Source of the DNA: Tubulinosema ratisbonensis
Lineage: Eukaryota; Microsporidia; Tubulinosematidae
Reading direction: 5' to 3'
NCBI GenBank assembly: GCA_004000155.1
Contig: RCSS01000118.1
Coordinates: forward strand, 1 to 29,377
DNA: 29,377 bases
Under the pieces are notes generated by a model. That model was not told the DNA's origin and did no database searches. It worked only from the letters and a program-made list of their open reading frames with translations. Of this stretch, positions 1 through 8,786 are shown piece after piece (within the stretch, counting starts at the first letter, position 1; the number at the start of each line of letters is the position of its first letter). A program made the position numbers and the translations under genes.

Positions 1-17
1 ATTATTTCAAACTAAAG

Positions 18-20
18 CCC
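18..20 (+). promoter_or_regulatory. CCC start-proximal motif of the NOT1-like gene
   Basis: CCC ends four bases before the ATG at 25. C-rich triplets just upstream of starts are described for microsporidian genes, and CC pairs recur at the same place before seven other genes in this window (listed in the findings). The function as a transcription-start or start-selection signal is taken from that literature and is not shown by the sequence alone. Confidence 0.5.
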
Positions 21-24
21 ATTT

Positions 25-3000
25 ATGCAAGAAGAAGAAAAAATGAATAAAGGATTAAAAATAGATGCAAGCAAAACAACTGATCAGAACAGTTATAAAA
101 AAACATTTTTAGAAGTAATTTATGATACACCCACAAAACAGAAAGCTTTCTTTTCTACTTTACCAGGTAACATTGACTTATCAATATTTTTTAAAGCTTT
201 GGACCAACAAAACATCTTTTTAGAATCTGAAGATGTTTTTAAGGCTTTGTTTTTATGTGCTGAGGTTTGTAATAAACCATTCCCTTTTTCTTTATTTTTA
301 TTGGATTGGTCCAATAAAAGAGCACAGTTAAATTTTGTTTCATTTATTTTGGATAAGAAAATAGATTTAGGGTCATCAAGTGGGTTATCCAGGATTATTA
401 AACCAGATTACATTACTGACTCAGTTTATTACCTCAATTCAGTTGAATTATTCAAATGTATTGCTAATTTAAATAACAGATCTTTGATTATGAAAATTAA
501 GCAAGAGTGCCCAGAAATGTGTGTTCTTGGTTTATCGCACGTTTTACCGAAATTTTCTGATATTTTTGATGAATTATTTTTAAGAACAATTGACAAATAC
601 AGACAATTAAACAGTCATTATACCTGTGACAAATCAAACTCATCTCAAAATGGAGAAGTAAAAAATTCTTTTTACACAATTTCTGATTTTCCTATCCATA
701 AAAGTTCTAGTTTGTTTATGAATCCTCCTTCTATTATTTTACAAGCACAGAGAGAGGAATTAAAAATCATTGAAAAACAGTCTTACATCTTAAATATTTT
801 ACTAATACAAAAGAAAGTGATTCATAAATTGTCATTGGTGCCATTAAACATTGCTTTAAATTTGATAATAGAAAATAATTGTTTTGAACAAGTGTTAAGT
901 TTAAATTCCGACTTGTCATACAATATTTTAATTTTAGGATATCAAATTGGGTTGTATGATTTGAGGACAATTCTTATTTACAGGGTAAAAAATGATTTAT
1001 TTATTCATAATTTACTGGTATTTTTGATGAGTAAGAATGTAGAAATAATAGTACCAGTGATAAATGCTCTCTCTATGGCAATAAATTCTTTAAAACCAGA
1101 CACTTGTGTTTTATTTTCTAAATTAAGAGAAAGAATTGACAATCATTATTTATTTTTACCATTTTCTGCCTCTAATTTTAGCTCTAAATTTGAGAATGAA
1201 ATTTCTTCTGAACACAATGATAACAAAGTAGAAAAATATGTTTACCCAAAATACATCAATGAAAAAATTTACAAATTTCATTCTGAAAACATTGAATTAA
1301 TAGAAAGTGGTATCAAAGCAAACAACAATTTTAAATCTCAGATTATAGAAAAAAATTTAGAATCTTACAAAAACATACAAAGATTAAAGAAAACATTTAA
1401 AGGAACAATTCATCAGAGAAATTTTATTAACAAATTAGCTACTTATCTAATAAATGTATTAGATCCTTTTATTGAAGAAATGTATGAAGAAGGTTTATTG
1501 TGTGAAAATCAAGCAAAAATAGCAGCAAAAATAATAAGTTTTTACAAACATAAAAAAGCAAGGCCACATTTAGAAATCAAAAAAAAGCTTTTACCATGTT
1601 TAAGTGATTTAGGATTAGAAGCATTGGATAGAACATTTATACACACTTATGACAATCTTTTCCAATTTAAAACAGATAATTTTTCACATGAAAATATGTT
1701 TAAGTTTATTACCACACACATTTTAGTAAAAGAGTGGCTGTCAGTGATTGAATTTTGTTATGAACTCAAAAGTGAAGCATTCACAGAAAATTTTATTGTT
1801 TACTTATTTAATTTACTGAAAAATTACATAAAGAAGTTAAATGAATGTATTGATAAAAAAGAAAAAGACTCTGATTACGCAACATTAACATGGTTTATTA
1901 ATTTAGGATTAGTGCTTTCTGAACTGGTTAGCAGACAAAATAGGTTTATTAGCTTAGAAGTGTTTGATTTTAAGAATGCGATACAAAAAAGTTGTATTTT
2001 AACATCACATGAAATTATTTACTTTGTTTCTTATTTTTTCTTAAACTCAAAAAATGTTATTTTTAATGGTAAAACAAGGTACGTAAGAAAAATTTTACAT
2101 GAAATTATGGCATACAAAGAAGATTTACCTTTTTTGAAAATGAATTTAGATTTAACTTTGTTAGAAAAGAATTCAATAGAAGAAAAATCAGCTTTTAATT
2201 ATTATTTAATAGAAGAGACATCAAAAAGATTATCAGAATTTAACAATAAATACTCAGAAGAGGACAATCTTAAAAGAATCTTAGCTGATTATTATGAATT
2301 TGTATATTTACCATCCAATGTTGTGTGTAAATCAGAATATTTAGCTAATTACATTTTACCAGACAATGTTTATTCATCAATCATTCAAATGGCTATTGAT
2401 GTAAGTGTGAGAGATATTTGTAAAACATTGGTTGATAGAATTATTAAGGCAATAGAAAAAACTATTTTTGAAATACAAAAATTGTATGGTTATAAAAATA
2501 TTCATAATGCTTTTATTAATTTATCAATGAGATTAATTCATACAAATTCTTATCAACCATTGAGAGTTTGTATAAAAAATAACATTATGAATTTTCTTAA
2601 GCTGTGTAATTTAGATATTAATAAGATAAGTGTTAATCACATAATTGAATCTAATTTAGAAATTTGTATTAATTTGTTGAAAAGAGAAACATTTACCAGA
2701 ATTAACAACAATAAATTTTACAAAGAAAGAAGTATTTTAGAAGGAAAGAATTTACCAAACGTAGAAATTTTGAATAATTTAATTTCTTACGAACCAATTG
2801 TCATTAAAGAATTAAAGGATGAAGATTTAGAAAAAATTAAAAGTAAACTTACAGGAATAACCAGGGATATCCCCAATACTAAATTATACGTACTGACAGA
2901 ACAGTGGAGAAATTTTGTTACTGCCTTAGAATCTTACGAATATTACGAAGAAATAGATGACCTAGATCAATTTTGTATTGAAGATACAATTGCTAAACAA

Positions 3001-4929
3001 GAAAATGTAGAAAAAGACATTAAAGAAAGAATAAAAGAATTATCAATCAAAGATGCAATCATAAGAAATGACAAACCAAAGGAAAATAAACACCCAGACG
3101 TAAAATATTTTTCAGATTTAAAATTGAAGAAAGAAAATTTAATATCTCATTCTAAAGCTTTACTTAATTTATTAATCAATTCTGATCAGATTGATTCTTT
3201 AGCAGAAACACTTTGTAAACACATCATTGGTTATTTACATTACAGAGTGCTTCATTTTATGTTTTTATTCTTGAATGAAGTGTTTTCTATTTCTTTTTAT
3301 TCTTATTTGATAGTCAGACATTATTTCTTGCACAGCACTACTGCATTTTCTAAATTAATTTACTATGCTTTAGAAAATAGAATCATTACAGTTTTAGAAT
3401 TTGATCAACTGACAGCTTTGGATAGAAAAGAATTATCTCAAAAAGTATTAGAATTAGAAATACAAAGATTGAAATCAATTATTAATTTATTAGTTTTAAG
3501 AAATAAGAAACTTTTTACCATTTATGACTTTGTTTATGTTTTAGAGAGAGTGGCGAAATACAACAATATTTCTTTTGTGGATCACATGGTTGTAAACTTA
3601 AAGGGTTATAATTTAAATGAATCAGTAGAATTATTTGAAGAATTTATTAGAAATAACAAATTTAGTTATCACAAGAAAGTAGATTTTACAGACTTTGTTA
3701 GATTTAAAAAACCTGAGAAAATAAAACAAGTCATTGCTTTGGACCCATCAGAAGAAAATGCATTTATGATTAGAGAATTGTACAATGCTTTTTACTTTTC
3801 TTGGGATCATTTTTTGAAATTTCATAGGAAGCACAACGATTATTCTTTTTTAAAATTAGATACTTTAATTGAAAATTGTAAAGAAAATCATTTATTGATG
3901 GAAGTTTTGAGTGACATGGTTGATTCTTCTACCTCTTACGACAATTTAATGTTTTATAAATTTATGAACAGAGCGTTAGGAAAGTTTTTTGTAAAAGTAA
4001 ACAAAATTGTTAATTTTAGAAAATTATCAGATGAGAAAAATCCTTTTTTGATGTTTTTAAGAGGATTAATACAAATTCCGCATTACGTATTTTTCCTTTT
4101 TGAATATTCTCCTAGGAGTTTAAAGTATGCTGCTATTGTTATTGACTTAATTAATTTATCACCCTCTCTTTTAAATTACGCAGTTTCTTATTTTACTGAT
4201 TTATATTTGTATTCCTTTGACAATCATTCGAATGAAGATAGTGGAAAATTAGAAGTTTCTTATGTTGATGGATCTACAGAATACAAATTTATACCAGAAA
4301 ATGATGAGAATGTTTATTTACAATCATTAGACAGTGCTATTTTTAAACCAAAGCTTGTTATGAACAAGAATTTTGAGTATCTAAAAGTAAAAAAGCAAAA
4401 CATTTTATTTTGTAGATGTAAAAATTGTGAAGAAATAAACAAAAACAATCCTTTGTTAACTGAAGAAACAGAAATAAGTGTTAAAAAAGAATGTCATTAT
4501 AGAAACAAAGGTTATTTGTTAGAAGATCAGGTCAATGCTTTAGAAATATTAGAAAAAGGATGTAAAAAATATTTTGCTGTTTTTTCATACCTTACCAGTC
4601 CTAAATACCCAGAATTAAAAAATCTTTTTATGACAACTTACATTCCAAACAATGAAGCATTAAAGAAAATAGATTATTTTAAAATAAGAAACCTTCTTAA
4701 TAAAAACATATCAGCTTGGGCATACAGAAAATATAAAGGATACGTGGTAGCAGTGGTAGATTCGTTGTTAAACAATTATTTTGATGAAATACGATTGATA
4801 ATTAAGGAAAATTATAGGATAACTGAACTTATTAACTGTTTACAGGCCAGAGCTTCTTGTTTTAATGCTCCATTGTGTATTTACAAAGCTTTGGAGATTG
4901 TTGAAATGTCTCATTTAGTAAAAAAATAA
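25..4929 (+). CDS. NOT1: CCR4-NOT complex scaffold subunit NOT1-like protein
   Basis: This 1634-residue protein appears to be NOT1, the scaffold that gathers deadenylases and the NOT2/NOT3 module for mRNA decay. Recognition rests on family patterns in the right order. An all-helical MIF4G-like stretch containing GLEALDRTF lies near residues 480-600. A DUF3819 (CAF40-binding) segment at about 780-865 includes VDRIIKAIE and later QPLRVCIKNN. The start of the C-terminal NOT1 homology domain at about 1100 has IITVLEFDQLTALD, and SPKYPELKNLF lies near 1540. It is shorter than yeast (about 2100) or human (about 2380) NOT1, and only about 80 residues follow the last recognisable block, so the NOT-module domain looks cut down. 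A cysteine cluster (C1463, C1465, C1468, C1490) is unusual. The first ATG follows CCC; Met7 is an alternative start. Sequence similarity is weak overall, so the assignment rests on several short blocks. Confidence 0.75.
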   Translation: MQEEEKMNKGLKIDASKTTDQNSYKKTFLEVIYDTPTKQKAFFSTLPGNIDLSIFFKALDQQNIFLESEDVFKALFLCAEVCNKPFPFSLFLLDWSNKRAQLNFVSFILDKKIDLGSSSGLSRIIKPDYITDSVYYLNSVELFKCIANLNNRSLIMKIKQECPEMCVLGLSHVLPKFSDIFDELFLRTIDKYRQLNSHYTCDKSNSSQNGEVKNSFYTISDFPIHKSSSLFMNPPSIILQAQREELKIIEKQSYILNILLIQKKVIHKLSLVPLNIALNLIIENNCFEQVLSLNSDLSYNILILGYQIGLYDLRTILIYRVKNDLFIHNLLVFLMSKNVEIIVPVINALSMAINSLKPDTCVLFSKLRERIDNHYLFLPFSASNFSSKFENEISSEHNDNKVEKYVYPKYINEKIYKFHSENIELIESGIKANNNFKSQIIEKNLESYKNIQRLKKTFKGTIHQRNFINKLATYLINVLDPFIEEMYEEGLLCENQAKIAAKIISFYKHKKARPHLEIKKKLLPCLSDLGLEALDRTFIHTYDNLFQFKTDNFSHENMFKFITTHILVKEWLSVIEFCYELKSEAFTENFIVYLFNLLKNYIKKLNECIDKKEKDSDYATLTWFINLGLVLSELVSRQNRFISLEVFDFKNAIQKSCILTSHEIIYFVSYFFLNSKNVIFNGKTRYVRKILHEIMAYKEDLPFLKMNLDLTLLEKNSIEEKSAFNYYLIEETSKRLSEFNNKYSEEDNLKRILADYYEFVYLPSNVVCKSEYLANYILPDNVYSSIIQMAIDVSVRDICKTLVDRIIKAIEKTIFEIQKLYGYKNIHNAFINLSMRLIHTNSYQPLRVCIKNNIMNFLKLCNLDINKISVNHIIESNLEICINLLKRETFTRINNNKFYKERSILEGKNLPNVEILNNLISYEPIVIKELKDEDLEKIKSKLTGITRDIPNTKLYVLTEQWRNFVTALESYEYYEEIDDLDQFCIEDTIAKQENVEKDIKERIKELSIKDAIIRNDKPKENKHPDVKYFSDLKLKKENLISHSKALLNLLINSDQIDSLAETLCKHIIGYLHYRVLHFMFLFLNEVFSISFYSYLIVRHYFLHSTTAFSKLIYYALENRIITVLEFDQLTALDRKELSQKVLELEIQRLKSIINLLVLRNKKLFTIYDFVYVLERVAKYNNISFVDHMVVNLKGYNLNESVELFEEFIRNNKFSYHKKVDFTDFVRFKKPEKIKQVIALDPSEENAFMIRELYNAFYFSWDHFLKFHRKHNDYSFLKLDTLIENCKENHLLMEVLSDMVDSSTSYDNLMFYKFMNRALGKFFVKVNKIVNFRKLSDEKNPFLMFLRGLIQIPHYVFFLFEYSPRSLKYAAIVIDLINLSPSLLNYAVSYFTDLYLYSFDNHSNEDSGKLEVSYVDGSTEYKFIPENDENVYLQSLDSAIFKPKLVMNKNFEYLKVKKQNILFCRCKNCEEINKNNPLLTEETEISVKKECHYRNKGYLLEDQVNALEILEKGCKKYFAVFSYLTSPKYPELKNLFMTTYIPNNEALKKIDYFKIRNLLNKNISAWAYRKYKGYVVAVVDSLLNNYFDEIRLIIKENYRITELINCLQARASCFNAPLCIYKALEIVEMSHLVKK

Positions 4930-4953
4930 TACAAAATTTTTTTATTTTTTGAA

Positions 4954-5019
4954 TTAATTATTTTTCTAAAATCGCATTTTATTTTATAAACTTAATTATT
5001 TTTTTGAAAATCGCATTTT
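4954..5019. repeat. two-copy direct repeat, 38-base period, in the NOT1 3' flank
   Basis: TTAATTATTTTT followed by AAAATCGCATTTT occurs at 4954-4980 and again at 4992-5019, differing only by a C/T-G change and one base of length. It lies 25 bases past the NOT1 stop and may mark a transcript 3' end. The core AAATCGCA also occurs on the minus strand near 27775. Confidence 0.6.
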
Positions 5020-5138
5020 TTAATAATGTAAATTTTACTTTAATTTTTATAAATTTATTGTTTTGATTCAGTGTGTTCTAAAAATAGGTGGTTAAATTGC
5101 ATAAATAATGATTTATTAATATAATTGGTGTAGGATAT

Positions 5139-5154
5139 GCTCTTGTAGCGCAGT

Positions 5155-5185
<31 letters not shown>

Positions 5186-5211
5186 CCTGGGTTCGATCCC
5201 CAGTTAGAGCG
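5139..5211 (+). tRNA. tRNA-Asn (anticodon GTT)
   Basis: A complete 73-base cloverleaf without intron. The anticodon arm TTCGG-CTGTTAA-CCGAA presents GTT at 5172-5174, decoding AAC/AAT. The D arm has GCGC...GCGC. The T arm is CTGGG-TTCGATC-CCCAG (5187-5203). The acceptor arms are 5139-5145 and 5204-5210, with discriminator G5211 and no encoded CCA. Positions 6-67 form a T-T mismatch and 7-66 a G-T wobble, so two of seven acceptor pairs are not Watson-Crick. Internal A and B boxes fit RNA polymerase III transcription, and T9 follows at once. Confidence 0.97.
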
Positions 5212-5220
5212 TTTTTTTTT
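5212..5220 (+). terminator. Pol III T-run terminator of tRNA-Asn
   Basis: Nine consecutive T residues start directly after the discriminator base, the usual RNA polymerase III stop signal. The last two bases belong to the stop codon of the convergent SFR1-like gene (5219-5221 on the minus strand), so the two units overlap end to end. Confidence 0.85.
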
Positions 5221-5620
5221 ATTCATTTTCACTAAAACAATTTTCTTCTTCTATTTCTGAATTATTACAAAAATCATCATAATTAAATCCATGCTTCTTT
5301 AAAGAAAATGCTTTAAATATTTGGTTGGCTGGTAAAAAATATTCTCTGCTTAAACAAAAAATACATTCACCAATGCACTTAGTCCATTTCTCAATAAGAA
5401 ATTCTAAATCACTGTTATTTTCTTTGAATGACTTAATTATTTTTAATTTTCTTAAAATATCTTTTTTATCAAATGATTTATCTTTAAACTGGTCAGAATA
5501 TCTTTTCTTCTTCTTTTCTTTTAAATTATTTTTTAGTTTAAGTTTATAAAACATTTTATTGTCCACTTTTATTGAAATATAATTTTCTTTTTCTTCTTCA
5601 TTTATTTTTGTAAAATACAT
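5219..5620 (-). CDS. SFR1/Mei5-like recombination accessory protein
   Basis: A 133-residue, lysine-rich protein. Its first 55 residues are charged and look disordered. The C-terminal half resembles the conserved core of SFR1 (Mei5 in budding yeast), the partner of SWI5 that stabilises RAD51/DMC1 filaments in homologous recombination. The matching run begins ILRKLKIIKSFKENN, continues FLIEKWTKC, and ends with a FNYDDF...EIEEEN segment, in the same order and spacing as the family's LRRLKL, LIKKWR and acidic tail blocks. The length is short for SFR1 but covers the coiled-coil/C-terminal domain. The start is preceded by TACC, matching the window's CC-before-ATG habit. It diverges from the CDK7-like gene across 43 bases. 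The alternative is an unrelated small basic coiled-coil protein; the call is by motif resemblance only. Confidence 0.6.
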   Translation of the reverse strand: MYFTKINEEEKENYISIKVDNKMFYKLKLKNNLKEKKKKRYSDQFKDKSFDKKDILRKLKIIKSFKENNSDLEFLIEKWTKCIGECIFCLSREYFLPANQIFKAFSLKKHGFNYDDFCNNSEIEEENCFSENE

Positions 5621-5663
5621 GGTAAAAATTAAAAATTTAATTTTTTTATATCAAAATTAATAA
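5621..5663. promoter_or_regulatory. 43-base shared spacer between divergent SFR1-like and CDK7-like genes
   Basis: Only 43 bases separate two oppositely oriented ATGs, so promoters for both genes must lie here or inside the neighbouring coding regions. The spacer is nearly pure A/T and contains AAATTT within the near-palindrome TTAAAAATTTAATTTTT, a signal type reported upstream of genes in AT-rich microsporidia. CC is present on the SFR1 side only. Confidence 0.55.
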
Positions 5664-6605
5664 ATGAATTTTTCGTATGTAAAGAAGAAGAAAATTGGCG
5701 AAGGTGCATATTCTACCATATTCTTAGCAGAACAGTATGAATCAGAGAAAGAAAGTAAAATAATAGAAGAACCTAAAGGAAATTTTAAGCAAGTGGTAGC
5801 TATTAAGCAATTTAAAATAATCCAAGGAGTAAAAGGGATTGATATCAATGCGGTAAGAGAAATAAAAGCTTTAAAAATGCTTAAAAGCCCTTTTATCTTA
5901 GAAATGTTTGACATTTTTATGCACGATTTTTCATTACACATGGTTTTAGAGTACATTCCTTTTACTTTAGAAAATATAATCAAATCTAATAAACTGATTA
6001 TTTATGCCAGCGATATCAAAGCTTGGATGATTATGATTTTGAAAGGGCTTAACGAAATTCATTCTAAATTTTTTATACACAGAGATTTAAAACCAAATAA
6101 TATTCTTTTTAAAGGTGGTATTTTGAAATTAGCAGATTTTGGTTTGACAAGAAAAATGAGCAATGAAAATATGACAACTACTGTTATTACCAGGTGGTAT
6201 AGGCCTCCTGAATTGTTATTAGGATGTAAAAATTATAACAATACAATAGACATATGGTCATTAGGGTGTATTATGGCAGAATTATATTTAAGAGTACCTT
6301 TTTTTGCAGGTGAATCAGATATCTCTCAACTTGATCTAATTTTTAAAGCTTTAGGTACCCCTGAACAATCTTATTTTGAAAAGGTAACAGATTCTTTACC
6401 ATTAAAATTTAAAGACTACCCTGAAAGTGATTTAAAACAATTGTTCACTGCTATGAGTGAAGATGGTATGAATTTAATGTTAAAAATGTTAAGCTATGAT
6501 CCTTCTAAAAGACCAAGTGTATTAGAAATACTTCAGGATGAATATTTTAAAAGTAAACCTTATCCTAAAACTAAAGATGAATTGATTAAATCCGTTCCTC
6601 TTTAA
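5664..6605 (+). CDS. KIN28: CDK7/Kin28-like cyclin-dependent kinase
   Basis: A 313-residue serine/threonine kinase of normal CDK length with all catalytic elements: glycine loop GEGAYS (12-17), lysine K48 in VAIK, the NAVREIK helix (62-68, in place of PSTAIRE), HRDLKPNN (139-146, catalytic D141), DFG (158-160), T-loop threonine T171 and RWYRPPE (177-183). The CDK7/Kin28 subgroup is indicated by GIDINAVREIK, DIKAWMIMILKGL, LRVPFFAGESDISQLDLIF, LGTPEQ and the C-terminal EYFKSKPYPKT, each matching CDK7 blocks. This kinase, with cyclin H and MAT1 in TFIIH, phosphorylates the CTD of RPB1, whose gene lies 5 kb downstream. About 15 extra residues (26-40) sit between the glycine loop and K48. No CC precedes this ATG. 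Another CDK subfamily is possible but less likely. Confidence 0.9.
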   Translation: MNFSYVKKKKIGEGAYSTIFLAEQYESEKESKIIEEPKGNFKQVVAIKQFKIIQGVKGIDINAVREIKALKMLKSPFILEMFDIFMHDFSLHMVLEYIPFTLENIIKSNKLIIYASDIKAWMIMILKGLNEIHSKFFIHRDLKPNNILFKGGILKLADFGLTRKMSNENMTTTVITRWYRPPELLLGCKNYNNTIDIWSLGCIMAELYLRVPFFAGESDISQLDLIFKALGTPEQSYFEKVTDSLPLKFKDYPESDLKQLFTAMSEDGMNLMLKMLSYDPSKRPSVLEILQDEYFKSKPYPKTKDELIKSVPL

Positions 6606-6679
6606 TTTATGTTTCTAGAAAAAACTTTTTTTTACAATGGAAAGTCAATTATTTTATATCAAACCTAATTCTGATATAA

Positions 6680-6740
6680 AATTTTACTGTGTGCAATGTT
6701 TTTTTGTTGCATAGGGATAGGAAATCCGTACGAAGAACGA
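6680..6740 (+). repeat. dispersed spacer repeat, copy 1 (partial)
   Basis: GTTGCATAGGGATAGGAAAT followed by CCGTACGAAGAAC lines up with TATTGCCTAAGAATAGAAAT followed by CCATACAAAGATC of the copy near 28800. Both have a T-run just before. Similarity ends after the GAAGA block, so this copy lacks the TTTGCTATA half. Confidence 0.5.
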
Positions 6741-7777
6741 AGAAATAACTTACAAAAAAAATTGGTATTTTTCATAATCAAAACTTTAAAAGATTATTTC
6801 AACTGTAGCATATTTATTCAAAAAATGACTTTAAAACTTTCTTCTCTTATATATTATTTCTAAAAAACAAAATTTAGTTTTGAATTTAACAAAAGTATTA
6901 GATTAATTACTAATAATTTTTTTGTCTTTAAGTTATTTGTGTAAGAGATTTATATAAAATGAAAAAGGTTTTAAATAGAAATATTTTTTGTGATTTTACA
7001 ATCAGAAAATTAAATAATATTTGACTGAAAGTATTATATGTTGGATATTTAAAATCATTTTTCTGATAAAAATATATAATAATAGAAAAATGATACATTA
7101 ATTTTATGGTTCTTATTTAGAAATTTTTAATCAAATATTATATTTCTCAGTAATCAACAACCTAAAGAATATCTTTTTTTAATGAATTATAACATTTAAA
7201 TTAAGAAAATAACTTATATTACTTTATTTTACTTAATAATATACAAATAATCTACCAATGTATCTTAAATACTTGTCATAAGATAATTCTTTTTTTGATA
7301 GTTTTGAAAAAATAAGTTTAAAAAGAATGTTTTTTTTGTAAATTACAAATATTTCATAAATTATTGTAAAATTAATTGATATAGACATTTATTATATTGA
7401 TAATTTTACCAAATAGAAGATTTTAAATAAATAAGTTTCATAAATTAATGTTTTTATATAAAGAACAGTATTTTAAACATCACTGGATTAAATGAAAAAT
7501 ATTCTTAGAAATAACATGCAAACAATCTCTAATACATCACAATATAAAAAATAATTAATCTAATAAATTTTTAAATAAAAATTTTAAATAATGAAAGGTT
7601 TACTCTAAAAACATTATAAAGAAAAAATTTACATACTTTTTTTTACTTAAAACATCGAAATATGAAAAATTTTCATAAAGTTAAACATTAAAAAGTTTTT
7701 AAATCATACAAAAAAAAATAATTTATAAGAATATCAATTATTCATTAAAGAAAAGATTTTTCGTTGAAGGAAAAGGA

Positions 7778-7857
7778 TTAATTTCATATCAAAAGATAAA
7801 TTAATAAAAAATTGTAATATTTTATTAATTAACTTTTATTTCTTTTGATATTAATTA
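7778..7857. repeat. imperfect inverted repeat upstream of the CDC50 gene
   Basis: The arms contain exact 11-base complements, ATATCAAAAGA (7786-7796) and TCTTTTGATAT (7841-7851), and a second exact pair, TTAATAAAA (7801-7809) and TTTTATTAA (7820-7828), with flanking TTAATT/AATTAA. The inner pairing leaves a 10-base loop. It ends 53 bases before the CDC50 start. It could be a hairpin in a transcript leader, a relic of a small transposon, or chance in A/T-rich DNA. Confidence 0.5.
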
Positions 7858-7910
7858 ACAGATGTCAGTTTGGTCATTAATAACTTAATAAATAAAATAA
7901 ATATACCATT

Positions 7911-8738
7911 ATGTTTAGAGAATGTTTACAAAAAGAAGTTGATGAAATTTTGACTCGTAGAAAGAGAGGATATTTCTCATTCGGTCCAAATAAATTAAGA
8001 ATTATTTTGATTTTGTTGATGAGCATTATTGACATTGTTTTTGGTATTTTTTTAACTTTTAAATATTTAAATTTGGGTAATTTTGAGATACCAATCACAA
8101 AGACGCAGTTCATTTTTGATGTACAAAAAGACGCAGAATATAAAATTTACATTCAATTCAAAGATTATTATCAAAATTACTATAATTATTCAAAAAGTAT
8201 AAGTTTTAAACAACTTAAAGGTAAAATACCGGAAAATTTAGATTCTTGTAAACCATTTATTAGAAACAATAACAAAATAATCTATCCGTGTGGATTAATT
8301 GCAAACTCATTCCCACAATTTAAAATATTAATCGATAAACAGGAGATAAGTGATTCAGGTATTATTTGGAACAGTCAAAAAAATTTTATAAAACCGACAA
8401 GCTATGATTTAAATGATATTATTCCTCCTATCTCATGGTCTAAAAACACAGACTTAAAAAAACTGAATCAAAATAAAAGATTTGTAAATTGGATTAACAT
8501 TGCTGCATTTGATAATTTCAGGAAACTGCATGGTAAAATTTTTTTAAAAAAAGGAAATCATACCTTAAACATTAGCAGCAATAAAAATTATCAAAATATT
8601 AAAATCGTTTTTGCTGAAACGTCTTCTTTTGGGGTTAGAAACATTTTTTTATCTCTTTCATTGATAGCTTTAGGAATATTTAGTTTGGTTTCTAGCGTGA
8701 TTATTCTTTACAAAAGTAATTTTAATCGTATTGAATAA
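7911..8738 (+). CDS. CDC50/Lem3 family P4-ATPase (phospholipid flippase) subunit
   Basis: A 275-residue protein with the CDC50 layout: a short basic cytosolic tail, a first membrane helix (about 30-52), a large lumenal domain and a second helix (about 245-267). Signature blocks are YYQNYYNYSKS (86-96), C113 and PCGLIANSFPQF (126-137, with C127, the likely disulfide partner), SGIIWNSQKN (149-158) and WINIAAFDNFRKLHGKI (194-210). Family members escort P4-type ATPases from the ER and are needed for their lipid-flipping activity; no P4-ATPase gene lies in this window. The protein is shorter than yeast or human homologues (about 350-410) and has only one clear cysteine pair instead of two. TACC lies shortly before the ATG. 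The next gene follows on the same strand after 48 bases. Confidence 0.93.
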   Translation: MFRECLQKEVDEILTRRKRGYFSFGPNKLRIILILLMSIIDIVFGIFLTFKYLNLGNFEIPITKTQFIFDVQKDAEYKIYIQFKDYYQNYYNYSKSISFKQLKGKIPENLDSCKPFIRNNNKIIYPCGLIANSFPQFKILIDKQEISDSGIIWNSQKNFIKPTSYDLNDIIPPISWSKNTDLKKLNQNKRFVNWINIAAFDNFRKLHGKIFLKKGNHTLNISSNKNYQNIKIVFAETSSFGVRNIFLSLSLIALGIFSLVSSVIILYKSNFNRIE

Positions 8739-8786
8739 AAAATTAAAATAGGTTTAAACTTTTTGTTCTAAGATTTTATCCTTTAA

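Larger units (their letters stand above)
6606..7910. other. gene-free AT-rich spacer, 1.3 kb
   Basis: No open frame of convincing length or composition and no RNA gene was seen. The stretch holds one copy of a dispersed repeat (about 6680-6740) and an imperfect inverted repeat (7778-7857), listed separately. The rest is A/T-rich with many stops in all frames. Confidence 0.7.

Noticed and set aside
6606..7910. Possible CRISPR array, insertion sequence or bacterial operon signals in the spacers.
   Set aside because: No regularly spaced repeats, no transposase frame and no ribosome-binding sites; all conserved genes are eukaryotic.
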